Of a stretch of DNA of 64,000 nucleotides, positions 1 through 13,100 are shown piece after piece; position 1 is the stretch's first letter; every line of letters starts with the position of its first letter. The notes beneath the pieces are model-generated. The model made no database searches. It worked only from the letters and a program-made list of their open reading frames with translations, and had not been told where the DNA came from. The translations under genes and the position numbers were made by a program. The DNA is from Petaurus breviceps papuanus (lineage: Eukaryota; Chordata; Mammalia; Diprotodontia; Petauridae), in NCBI GenBank assembly GCA_028583685.1, contig JAMXIF010000002.1, positions 58,905,776 through 58,969,775 on the forward strand, written 5' to 3'.

Positions 1-249
1 TGGCATGCTTCTATTCTCACTTCCCTAAATAAAGGAAATGAGGATAAAAATACCCTTTTCTTTTCTCAGGCTGTAGTTCGTTTCTGACGCTGTCTTCTTG
101 CCTTCTCCCCACCACAGAAGTGTCAGTCATTCTCAGCATTGTCTACACAGAGTAGACACATACCGTACACTGAATAAATCTGTTTTCAAAAAAGACAAAA
201 GGCTCTCCTGCCCTGTACTGAAGTAACACCGAAGCAACAACATTGTCTC

Positions 250-1150
250 TAATTCGGTCCGGTTAAAGATCCTCGGACCTTAAAATTTTCGGTGGAAAAG
301 CACCTTGGGCTTTAAAGAGAGAAGTACAGCAACTTCACTATACTTGGGCCGAGGGTGGAAAACTGGGTGAGAATCGTTGATATTTCCATGGGAGAGTCAA
401 AAACTTGTAGGGAGCCTCTCTTTTGAGCCGGACCGAGCAGAGGCAGAGCGTGAGTCTTCGCTTCCCGTGCTCACCCAGATCTAACCAGTGCGCCCGGTTG
501 TTCCGGGGGCTTTGAGACCCTTCCCCCATTTTCTTTCACTCTTTCCCTCTCCCTTCACCTCCCCTTCCTACTTTTTCTTAAGGTGTCCCTTCCTCCCTTA
601 AGGTCCCTGTTTCGATGGGGTGGGGGTGATTTACACCCACTGACACCCCCTTTTACTTCCTCTCCTCTCCCAGTAGACCAGAGCTGGGCAGCTTCTCCTT
701 ATACTCCCGCCCCCACCCCACCCCTTCCCCCTTTTGCATGTTAACGAACCTTCTCACACCAGCACGTGGAGGGTTAGTGGAGGGAGGGGGCTCGCCCTGC
801 CTTGCAGTCTATCTAGTTATCTCTTGCATACTGGGCTGATCAGTTCTGGGGGGAAAATCACTTTCTTTTCACACCCCGCCCCTGCCTCCTCCAGTCTCTC
901 GTAGACATGCAGCTGAAAAGGATGCAGGACTCCCCGAACTGCAGCTGAACCGGGGGGCGGTTGGGCTGGGGGTCGGGGAGGGAGGGAGGGGTCGAGCTCC
1001 CAGCCCAGCCGCAGAGAATTTAGTGGGGAGAGGAGGAGTGGAGGGGACTACGCCCCGAGGCGGCCGACCCTCCCTCAATCCCTTCGGGTCAAAGGATCGG
1101 TTCCCTTTCACCCTCTCCTCACCACCACCCCCCGTGGGCCGGAGGGGCCC
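250..1150 (+). promoter_or_regulatory. RGMA: CpG-rich RGMA promoter and 5' UTR region
   Basis: This stretch is much richer in G+C and in CpG than the introns that follow. It has GC boxes (ccccgcccc near 875, ggggggcgg near 952) and an E-box CACGTG near 764. It lies directly upstream of the ATG at 1151 and no TATA box at a convincing distance was seen, which fits a dispersed CpG-island promoter. The transcription start cannot be placed from sequence alone; CpG richness continues to about 1350, past the first donor site. Short open frames on both strands here look like chance products of the base composition. Confidence 0.6.
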
Positions 1151-1164
1151 ATGCAGCCGTTAAG
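1151..1164 (+). CDS. RGMA: RGMA coding exon 1 (14-base start exon)
   Basis: ATGCAGCCGTTAAG encodes M-Q-P-L and the first two bases of Arg5, followed at once by the donor GTAAGA. Human RGMA begins M-Q-P-P-R-E-R, and the exon 2 acceptor supplies exactly the one base needed to finish AGG (Arg5) and continue E-R-I-V-V. The upstream context gggcccATGC is only a moderate start context. The exon is far too short to show as an open frame; it was found by searching for the conserved start peptide with a phase-2 donor. The 5' UTR part of this exon extends upstream by an unknown length. Confidence 0.88.
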
Positions 1165-4100
1165 GTAAGAGTGCAGAGTCGGGAATTGTAGAGGGTGAGG
1201 CAGGAAGAGAGTGGGGTGCACAGGGGAGGAGGGAACTCCTTCCTCACTCTGTCCCGACCCTCCCAGAACCAAGTCACCTTGGAGAGATAGGAGTCGTCTT
1301 CACCTCTCTCCCAGTTTGCTGACATCCCCTACGGTAGTGTATTCCACTCTAGGGTTCTTATCACAGCCTCTCCCGCCCGCAGCCCAGGCACCCCATGCAC
1401 TTCGGTTTGGGGTTTGGTTTTTTTAATTTTCCTTGATTTGTTTGATTGCTCTAGTTAGCTTTTTAGTTCTTGTCATTAAAGTTTTTGTGGGGCAGAGTTC
1501 TCTCTACCCCCCAAAAAGAATTCCCCTTTAGCAGTCGGTCACGATTGGAATAGACCCTGGGTATAGCTCTTGTGCTTATATTGGTGGGCTGGTTCTTCTC
1601 TCCACTTATGCTCCATGATGTGTGTGCATGTGTGTTCATATGGGCATGTGTCTTGGTTTTGTTGTCTCGTACACTACCGGTTTTGCATTGGGGGCTGCTT
1701 CCGCACACCTCGAGTTTGCAACAGTCTGCTCCTTGAAAACCTCCTCGAGCCTGACTCTCCCGCGGGAAAACCCAATTGGCTGGTCCGTTGCTGGCCCCAA
1801 ACTTTCAATCTTGCTTGCATTAAGCCCATTCATTTTGCTACAAAAATACCCGAGAGGTGGCAGGGGGGCGGTGGGGCGGTGGGGTGGTGGTTGGTGGTCG
1901 GTGTTGGGTGAATTCTGTCCAGAATGCTGTCAGTAGTTTCATCTGGGAACCCTCTTCTAGGGTTTCCATCCTGTCCTGGCTGGGGAGGTGGGACTTTGGT
2001 CGCTTGCGAAGGTATCAGCTAGAATCTTTGCTGTCGCAAAACTGTAACAAGTTCTATGGCCTTATGGGATCATGTCTGTCAAGGCTTCTGCTGCTGAGTA
2101 TCGCGGGGCAGTGCATCTCAAACGTCTCATTTGCTAATTCCCAGGTTAGCGCTGTTAGTGGAGAGGGTGGGGGTTGGGAGGAACAGGTGTACTTAGGGTA
2201 CTGGGCAAAAGTTGGGAGATGCTTTGATATGATCCTTGATTGTAGCGTGTTGGAATAATTGCATTGCATTTGCTAAGAGGTAGAATCAATTTTCCCCAAA
2301 TTGAGGTTTTAATGGGAGCTTGTGAGCTGCTATTATGTCGTGTGATTTAAGGTGGCATTGGATTGCATTTATTTTATAAATTGAATATTTCGAAAAAGGA
2401 TTAGGGAAAACAGCTCCATCTAGTGGAAATAATGAGCCATAAATTCCTTTTAATAATATGTCTGACACCTCCATGTCCTCTCTCAAAGTAGGCACTACAG
2501 AGAATAGACACTATGTTCGAATGAAAACTAATAGCCTGGTCCAGAAATAGTGGGTTTCAATTTTGATATTTTCTCAAAAAGTCTAATTCATTTGAGTAAA
2601 TATCCTATATTCTGCCAAGATGACATCTTCTAGCCAAGAATCACAAAGGAATATGAAACGATATTGTACTTTAACAGTCCAATACTTAGGGACACAGACT
2701 GTGGGTTTACAGTAGTAGTCCTTTGTGCCCTATCATTTGGCTTTAGGATTCTGAGGGGGAAAATTAATTATGGCCATCATAAAAAGCAACTATCTTCATG
2801 CCAATCTGCTAGGGGGCTTATAGAATCTGAACCTAATGCTTTCCACTTTTAATATATAACAGAGCAATTTTCATTTTCAGTTTGAAACAGGTTACATTTG
2901 GAATTCTTTATCTATTCATCATCTTTTTTCATCTATTCATCTTCATCAATTACTTCATCATCTACTTAAGAAACTTGTAGGAAGACTTAAGGGGTAGATA
3001 AGGGAAAACAATAGGAGTTCTTGCCATTTTATGAAGAAAACAATCTCTTTAAAATAACAAAGTAAATACCTTTGCAATATAATAATTGTAGTTTTCTACC
3101 TTTTTTCAGCTTTTTCTCCTATTGGTTGCATGCTTAATAATGAGCAAAATTTAACTGCCATACTTGGTTAAGGTGGGGGGGGGGGCGGTTGCTGCTAAGG
3201 AATTTGTCAGAGGAATACAAACTCAAATATTTTGCAGGATGAAAAGGAGAACAAAGTCTCTGGTTGGGTAGATACGATATTTGGACCGGATTGAACATTC
3301 TCCTGTAATTACATTTTAATGCCCTCTTTTGAAGAAGATGGTATTAACAATGAGTTGGACTCTCTCCTATTTAGAAAGGCATGTCAGAATCAGAATCATG
3401 GACAGAACCTAACACTCTTTCCCAATCTGATCCACAATTAAGTGTTTCTCTTGCTTATACTATAAAAGGCAGGCAGGTCAATTGGATCATATCAAGTATG
3501 CAATATAAGAAATATTAAAAATGAGCCCTACTCTCAAGACACAATTTAACAGGGTAGAACAGAAAAAAATAAATTAAAATATTCAAAAATAATAAAACAA
3601 TATAAAATACGCACAAAAAATTGTGGGGTTTTTTTTATCACTTCACTGAAATTCTGAAGGGTTTACTGTCTTTGAAGTCAATTGTAATAGAACTTGACAT
3701 TTAAGAAATATCCCAGATGGGAATAACAGATAGAAAAGTGTTGTTCTATCTTCCCTAAATGGAATTGTAACTGAAGAAGGACTTAGAGCTCTCATACCTG
3801 ACTTTGCACATTAAGTTGTTCAGATCAGATCCACCTTTCTCTTTCTTTTGACAGTTTGAAGGGATCAGTCTCACCGTTCCACCCTATAGCAACAAAGTGC
3901 CAAAAAGAACAGTGAGTGGGACATTTTCCACTAGGTTCAAGAAGAACTGTGCTGCCCCAAGACTATATATACAGATAAGATGGCAGGTACATCTATAACT
4001 CCACTACAAACTTATATAACTTTTAAAGGGCTAGGTAGTCATTTATCCCAGACTTTTCCTCTGAAGGGAAAACTCACTAAATTAGTATAGTAGAATCCAT

Positions 4101-7100
4101 TAAAAAAAAAAACAGATGTGAGAAGACATAGATATAATCCTCATGATACAAGAATTCTGGATTTTATGAGGCTATAAAAGGAATATTAGGAAAAATGAAG
4201 TATGCATGATATTTTTTAAGCTGTCATTACAAATCTAAAGCTATTTTGCTAGTTTAGGAGCATAAAAAATAATCCGGATTGTGTATAACTTAGTTTGACT
4301 ACTAAATTTTGAGTTTATTAAACTTAAAAGCATCATTATACAGATAATTATAATTTTTTTACTGTTAAGTGTTTTATTTTGTGACAAATGGAGCTGCAAG
4401 TTGCAAGTTAAAATAATCACCTTTCCATTTGATTAAAAACAATCCCTACAGCCTTAGTACAAAGTCAGTGCTTAGTCAACATTTGTTTGATTGAATCTAG
4501 TTTAGTTTTTGCCACCTTGTAAGTAGGCAAATCCTTGAGAACAGAAGCCATAAACATTATGGAAAAGCAAAGGAAGTTGTTATGGGTATTGGACTTAGTA
4601 TTTTCCATAATGACAAGCAGATACAGAAATGAATCCTTTTTAGAAAAAGAGCTGAGGTAGAAAGGAGGAAAATAAAACTCAAAGTGATTGATTTGTCATA
4701 TGGAAATTAATACAATCACTCTTATTTTCTGAGCTATCATTGTCACCTGTTTCTGCTCCTTCTGATGCAACTTTTATCTGAAAATTAAAGATTTCCCCAT
4801 ATTGAAGTAAATTTATATGCCCATACCATCATTTATTAAGTGCCCACTCTATGCCAGGCATTGTACAAAATACTATCTAATCCATACAACAGCTAGTTCA
4901 AGTTAATTTATTGTTACTAGACATAAACTAACTTCTATCACAAGTAGGAACAAATAGAAAAATTTGAATCAGGAGAGAAACATAAGTAGAAATAGGATGA
5001 AAAGACCCTGTCACTCCATGGCAGGAGGGATGTAATTGGCTTAAACCCTGACTGACTGTATCCTTGAACTAAATGCCTATAAGTACTCTCCAGTGTCCAG
5101 CATTTGAAAGTGGCTCACCAACATTAAGCCCCAAATGTCTCCATTTGTTTTGACATGTAATAAAATGCAGTAGTAAAAATTGGCTAATAAGTTGTGCAAT
5201 TACAATTGTGTTTTTTAAATAAAAACCTTACTTTTCCTTTTTCTATAATTGTAAATAGTTTTTGTTTTAAAAAATGATTTTAACTACTTGAATCATTTGG
5301 TAAGGAATATCTGAAAAAAAAGTGTAATCTTACAATGGGAGTATGAGTTAAAGAGCTGGGTTTTAGGTCCAGCTGAACTATCTATCACCCAACTGAGTGA
5401 TCTTATGCAAATCACTTAGAATCATGGAACTTTAGAGTGAGATGGACCTTAGAGATAATCTAGTTGACCTCTTATTTTAAATAAATAAACTGAGGCCCAA
5501 TTACTTTAATTGGCTTGTTCAAGTCAGTCACCAATCATTTATTAAGTACTTACTATGTGCCAAGCACTCTACTAAGCACTTGGTCACAGACATAATTGGT
5601 GCTAAAGCTAAAATTAAAATCAAGCATCCTTTGATTGCTTTTCTAGGCAGTCCTTTTTTTACATACTATGATAAGCAACCTCTCATCAATTTCCTTAACT
5701 CAAAAATAGTTAAACCTATTATCTATGGTCTCTTCTAGCTGTGATACATACGCTATGATTCAGGAACTGGCTTTAGAATTTTCAGGTAGTTTTGTTAATG
5801 AATCCATACTATGTCCTCATCAGATATTGTATTCTTTATCCTTCCATAGATGCTGTTCTTTCCTGAAGCTTTTTTTTTTTTTAGCAGACTCTCAAAAGAC
5901 ATTTCTAGTTTATCCCAGCAGAGTTTATGGCACCATTGTATTCTTTGTATTCTTAACTTTTTGAAGACAGACCTACCAATTTTAGGGAGTAGCTTTAACT
6001 TGCTTCATCAAGTATTTTGCCCAGCTGTAGTTTTCTTAGAAGGTGTGCATGTAATCACTGAATCTTAGGATTTCAAGAGACCTCAAAATACATGGAGATA
6101 ATGTGATAATAGATGTAAAGAACTTTGCACACTTTAAAGGACTATATAAATGTCAGTTGTTATTACTAGGAGGAGAAGGAAGAGGAATAGCAGCAGTGGT
6201 GGTGGTGGTAGTAGTGGTGGTAGTAGTGGTGGTAGTAGTAGTAGTGGTAGTAGTAGTAGTAGTAGTGGTAGTAGTAGTGCTAGTGGTAGTAGTAGTAGTA
6301 ATCATCCACAGTCACCAGACCTCCACTCTGGTGATGGCTTCGTTCCCTGAGCTTTCTACTGTATTTTGGCTGAGCTCAAACAATGTTTATAAGAGCCTTA
6401 CATGTATGTGCTGGAAAATGTTTAACAATTCGGAACTCCTCTTTGCCTCTCTAGATGGACAGATAGATAGATAAACATAGACACACATATACGTATATAA
6501 AATCAATAAAACAGCAACTTTCAAGCCCTGATTTGTTCATTGCTACTTTCTGAGGTGTAAATACTCATCATGAAAATTTAACAATGGGCTCTGTGAGCTG
6601 GGTAGAAAGGGCTCCTGCATACCCCTAGTAAGTAAACCACTATTTGGACAGTAATACTTACTTCAATATCTGCTACAAGTGGTTATCCTTCCTTTGGCTG
6701 AAGAACTCGAGTGAAGGAGCACCTACCAGTTCCCAAGGCAGTCCAACCTGATGATGTCATTAAAAAGCAAGGCTAGTCCCTAGGATATACAATAGGATGT
6801 ATATCCTATTATAATAATAGGTGATTCATTATGGTTTTCCGTGGTACTTTTATTTTTTTTTCGATTGTCATTACTGTCTTCTCTAAAACAATATATTCTA
6901 CTCTACAGTATGTATATCTTTTTCATTGCTTCTGTTTAAAAAAAACTGGTTCTGCTGTTATCATAAAGTTAATGATTCTTTTCCCCATACACATTTATCT
7001 ATCCGCCTATAACCACTGAAAGACACATTGCTTCATTGATTCTTCCTTGTACAAATTCCATGACCTGTTCATATTCCAAGTCCAAAAGAGGTTTGTTCAA

Positions 7101-10100
7101 AGAATGTCTACATGGCAAATGGAATGATGGCCCTGGTAATTTTAAGACTTCCTGCAAGCATGCATTTTTAGTTATTGATAGCAATCCAGAGGAATAAATT
7201 GCTCTTGCAAGAACCATCTTATATTCAACCCTGTGTTTGTACATTCTAATAACATTTGGAAATGCATACTTCATTCAACAGTACTTGAAAATTATTTATG
7301 TTCTCTCCCCTTCAAAATAACTTATAGTGTGGGAATGCATCTGTATGTTAAAAGTTGATGTCATATTGCTGAGGGAGGAAAAAAAATAGAAAAAAAGCAC
7401 AGATTTAGTGATGACACCTACTCACTGTAAACTAGAAGTGCCTTTGTGGCCCAGAAAATCTCTCAGTGTATTGTTAACATTAAAGAGGTGATTTAACCAC
7501 TGGAAATCCATAACCTTATCCTATGGAATTAGTGAAACCAATGACAGTTTGTATAGATTATCAAAATATGCTACAAGAAAATATTCAATTCAATACACAT
7601 TAAGTTCTTATTATCGAAATAAATTAATATGATTATTCCAAATTTCAATAGATATCTTTCAATAAGGAAGCATAATTTCATAGCTTCTTTGCTCTTTCTA
7701 GTGGCAAGAATATGAACATCTAGGGATCAGAGGATACAAGTTCAAAAACAGGTTCTGCTAGTCAGAGGACCTTGGACAAATCTCTTTACACCACCACCCA
7801 TCCTCAGTTTCATTGTCTGTAAAATGAGGGGGTTGGAGTAGGTGATCTCTAAGGATTCTGCTAGCTCTAAATCCTATGATACTATGAATCTCAAGGTTAT
7901 AGGACCAAGAAAGATCAGGTTTCAGCTTCCTTTCACCAACGAAACCTTTAGACTTTTCTCTCTCTCTTTTTTTTTTTTGGCATGCATATTTTGAGCAAGG
8001 AAGCAAGTACATACAAATTTCTAGTGAAATAAGTGAATGCTTCTTTTAGTATATACTCAATTTCCAGTTCTGTCATACCAAAATATCAAGATAGAAAAGT
8101 GTCTACCAACCTGGAAATTAAAAATGAGAAAGAGGAATACCACAAAATTGCACAAAATTTTTTTTTCTCTTATGAAAATGGCCATGTAACCTGGTGGCAG
8201 AAAAGAATTGGCCTTTGTAGGAGAGGAATCCATTTTGTTTGTCCTCAGTATACTAGAATCATAATAAGCTGAAATTGTAACTACTCAGATAGATTTGTGA
8301 TCTGACCAATTTAGAAGTTCCCTAAAGTGTTGCAGATTGCAACCTACCCATCCCTGTCATAACAAGCTCTATAGATTGTCCAAATATATTCATGTCATAA
8401 TCTGGGCCAGGGGTGGGGCACCTATGACCTCAAGGCCATGTGACCTCGAGTTCACAGGTGCCCCACCCCTGAATTCTGGACAATAGACATTCTTTATCTA
8501 CTTGAGCTTACCCCTATGGATAGCAAAACCAAACTTTTAAGTGGTTACAGATCTCCTCAAGTATGCTCTGCAGTGTGTTCTAGGCCTGATTCAACCTCAG
8601 TCAGTCAACAAGCATTTATTCAACTCTTAAGATGTTCCAGTCATAATACTAAGTGCTAGGGATGCAAAGAAAATCAAACACAGTCCCTGCCCCCAGATAG
8701 TTTAGATTCCAACAGATACTGTATATAGTTTTACATACAAAATTTCCTCTTGCATGCTTTTTAAAAATCATTTTCTAGAAGTAAAGCTTCAAGAATAACA
8801 AGAACTGGGGCAGCCAGGTGGTGCAGTGAGTAAGAGCACAGAGACTGGGGATCGGGTCCGGCATCAGATACTTGGCACCCACACAAAAAATAACTGGCCA
8901 TGTAACCTTGAGCAAGTTACTTAACCCCAATTGCTAAAAAGAAAAGAATAACAAGAACTTTTATCGGTCCTTCAATGGACATGCAATATCAGTTTCCATT
9001 ATTACAAATGAAAATCTATCCATTTCCTCATATTCTTGTTGAAATCTTTCTGTAAATTCACAATAGAACAAGTACCTAAGGCACTAGGTGCCTCCCTTTA
9101 GTTCTTTGAGTATTTCAAAAACCAATGCAATAACTAGGTTATCCATCCTTCATTGCTCATTCTTGATATATTACCACTTTACCTCCTATTTTGTCATACA
9201 TGGCCATGATGATGCCTTTCACAACTCTTCTCATGTCAACTGTTATTGGTAATATGTTGGAACCTACTCACACCCACTGTGTGCCTTTTCCTTACCCTTG
9301 CAGTCACTTTCTAATTGTGATTTTTCTTAGACTAGAGTGTTCCACAATTTATGCCAGATAGCACAAGTGGGAGAATATATAGGACCTAAGCATACTTATT
9401 CTAAAGAATAATTGCATCATCCAAAATGTTTCCATTTTTGTAGGGAAGGATGTTTGGGAGTAAGAGATAAACAAAGTTCTTGGGCAAATGAAAAAAGAAA
9501 ACAAGAAGGAAGAAAACGTTTATTAAAGTGCTTATTATGTGCCAGGCACTATTCTCAATGCTTTACAGATATTGTATCATTTGATCCTCATAACCCTGTA
9601 GGGTAGGTGCTACTATGGTTCCCCATTCCATAGTTGAAGAAACTGAGGTTAAATGACTTTCCCAGAGTCACACAGATAGTGTCTGAGGCTGGGTTTTAAT
9701 TCAAGTCCTTATGACTCCAGACTCAGCGTTCTATCCACTATACCACCTGCCTGACTTCAGATTTTTCATTAAATCTTCTGCAGCTTCACATTTATAAATA
9801 GCACCAACATGTTAATGAGAGTTGCACTATATCTCACTGTGTAATGGCAGACATAATTTGAATAGAAGTTTGAATCTTAAGATGTAGAGAAGGTTTGTCT
9901 CATCTGATAAGGGACTTTGAAATCTGCCAAATACAAAAATTCTCTGTCACACTTCTTTTTTCTGTAGTACTTTTTTCTTTCTAAAATTACTTTTTATTTA
10001 ACTGTGAACTTCTTTTTTCCCAATAGGATGAGAGATCCTTAAAAGTAAGAACTATTTGATTTTCATCTTTGTTTTTCCAGCCCTGGGCTAGCACACTGCC

Positions 10101-13100
10101 TTTCATATGTTTGTGGAATTGAATAGTTGCAGCTTATTACAGATGCTAAATTTTTTTTCCCAAGAATTTTAACAATTCCCACTGGCTTGTATTGACTTGA
10201 GTAAATATATATATCTACCCTGTTACTCAGTTCCATATTAGTTGAATAGCATTTTGCCTACCGAGACAGACATTTGCTCTTCCCTATACATTCCTCTCTT
10301 CCCATTCTTCTCTCAGAGCCCTCCCCCCCCACACACACACACATAGCTAGCTAGGGAATCTTCTGTATTTTAGCTCTGCATTAGCCATTCTAAACAATTT
10401 TGAATGTGATGAATAACATGGCTATCCATTCTTCTTGCTAAATGTCTGTGGTATTTAAGCTTGGCACTAACATTGTTCGCTAATCCAAATACTCCAGAAC
10501 TCTTCTGGTTGAGATACACATAAACTCACTGTCATTTAAAACAATTGCTATGAGTAGATAAACAGGTCAGAGGTAGTTATAATCCCAAGAACATATCAGA
10601 ATGGTGCTAGGTAAATACTGCGTATCTATCATCTCAATGGTTTAAATGGAAATCCATGGTATCTTTATGAGTATAAAATGTACTAGGTGCTGGATGTGGT
10701 AACATTAAAGATTATATGATATTATTCAGTGCTTAAGAGTTTTATGGTGTGGTTTCATAAACTGTGTAGGAAGTGTGCCATAGTAGCTAGAGAGTTTGCC
10801 TTGGAACCAAAAAGACCAGAATTCAAGTCCTTCTCTGACCATATTGGTTTTGTGACCCAAGACAAGTCATTTACTTCTCTAGACAGCTCTCTAAGACTAT
10901 GAAATTGTAGAGAAAGTGCCAGCAAGCATTGGTAGTAAGAGTTTCTCTAACTGGAGTTATCCATATCAATGACGTGGGTAAAAAAATAAACCTATTATTA
11001 TATATTATAGAAGAATTTCATATTTATCATCTAAAACATAAACTCCCAGTCTTAAAATGATGGTTTATATTTGCAACAATTTTCCCCCTGAGGAAATCCA
11101 GAAACTTTGCAAGTGAAATCATATGTACCCCCTAAAGATAGTTATATACTTTCTTACCTTAATAGTTGAATAAGTTGGAGAGGAAAATGAGTGTCCCAAA
11201 CTAATTAGTCACTGAGCAAAGGATATTTCAGTGGAGCTGTTGAATCGTGGAACTGGAAGAGAACTTCTAATCCAACTAACCCCATTATTTTTCGGACGAG
11301 AAATCTCAGACCCAGAAAGGTAGTGACTTGCCAAGTTCACAGCTAGGACCAGATAGATCCCAATCTCCTGAATTATAACTCAGTGTTCTCTGTTACACCA
11401 TACCAACTCTCACATCTTTGAAACTTTTATCTTAATTCTCTCAGCCAATCAATCATCACATATTTATTACATGCTCTGTCCCAGAATTGTAATTGTGCAG
11501 GATACAAAAGAAGGCTAAGAAATGGTCCCTGCCCCCAAGGAGAATCTAATTGGTACATACTGGAAGCAGTATTAATATCTTTGAGAGCCTTCCAATTATT
11601 TTTTTTTCTTTTTTAAGAAGACACTTACTGTAATATAGATACCTAGAAGGGAGAAGAGTATGTAAAATGAACACTAATGGGAACCTCATTCAGCTTATCA
11701 TGATAGGTGTGTGGGAAGACTATCCCCGGTGTACAACATCATCTGTTTATTACTGCTAAGATATATAAATTTACCTTAGACTTTTTTATGCTTTTTTAAA
11801 GCTTTTAAAGGTTAACTAAGAGTTACTGTCTTGTGGTAGGTACTGCTGAGTTTGTTACAAAGTTAACTGTAACTCATTCTTATAATACCCAGTCACTACT
11901 CTCCTCTCACTATAGAACTGTCCTGTACATTGTATCTGTGGTGCTGCCAAATTATCTTCCTAACTCAATTCAATAAACCTTTATTAAGCATTACATCACC
12001 ATGGAGATAATATGTAAAGCCTTTGGAGTAGAAAAGCTTGCTAAACTAGAGGATATAGAGAAAGTAAAGAAGATGCCTGTATTTAGGGGATGGAAGTAGG
12101 AATCGAAGCAAATAAAGGAAAGAGAAAGTGAGTGGTCAGAGATATAGAGAGAATCAAATATTTGAAAGGTTATTCATGGAAGAGTGATTAACTTATTCTC
12201 TTTGGTTCCAGAAGGCAGATCTAGGAGCAATGAATAGAAATTAGGAAGAGGCAAATTTAGGTATGATATGAGGAAAATACTTTTTACCCATTAGAGCACC
12301 TTCAGAGTCAAATGGGAGGTGTTGAATTTCTGTTCACTTGGCGTCAAACCTTAAAGACTGAATGACCACTCTTTAGTATGTTATAGTAGGGATACTTTTT
12401 CAGGTATAATCTGGAGCAGATGACCACTAGGATCCCTTGCAATTCTGAAATTGTTCTTCATTGAGAGTGAAATATCACAGGGGTCAAGATACGAGTCAGT
12501 TTCTAGAAGGGAGAGGGAAAGATAGTCAACAGTATTAAAAATTGCAGAGAGATTGAAGAGAAAAAGAGTTTGGTTTTTTTAAAGATATCTATATTTGGTA
12601 ATAAAGAGACCATTGATGACTTTGAAATAGAAATTTCAGTGGTGGAATGGAAGCAGAATTGCAGGGGATTGACAATTCAGTTGATGAAGGTGTCTTCCAT
12701 AGGTTGTACTTCCCTTAGTTTTGACAGTGAAGAAGAGAGAGAAAGAGAGGGAGAGAGAGAGAGAACGAGAACAAGACCTTGATAGCATATCAGGGTGAAC
12801 AGCAGTTTTAGGATGGGAAACACAAACATTTGTAAGCAGCAACAAAAGAATGAATGGTGAAGATTAAAGAGAGAAGAAATAGCTGCTGAAGCATGCTTCT
12901 GGAGGTTGTAGGAAAGAATAAACTCAAGGTCTCAAGAGGAGGAATTAAGTTTGCAATGGTGACCTCTTCATCATCTAAGGGTAGCTGTATATTAGAAAGT
13001 TTAGGTGAAATTAAAAAAAGAACATTTTAAAGGTATAAAGAAGGGCAATTAGGGATCTTTTATCATTATCTTTACCTTATCAGTAAAGCAAAAAATATGG

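Noticed and set aside
6103-6474. Poly-Val and poly-Ser/Gly open frames
   Set aside because: They come from translating the triplet repeat in different frames.
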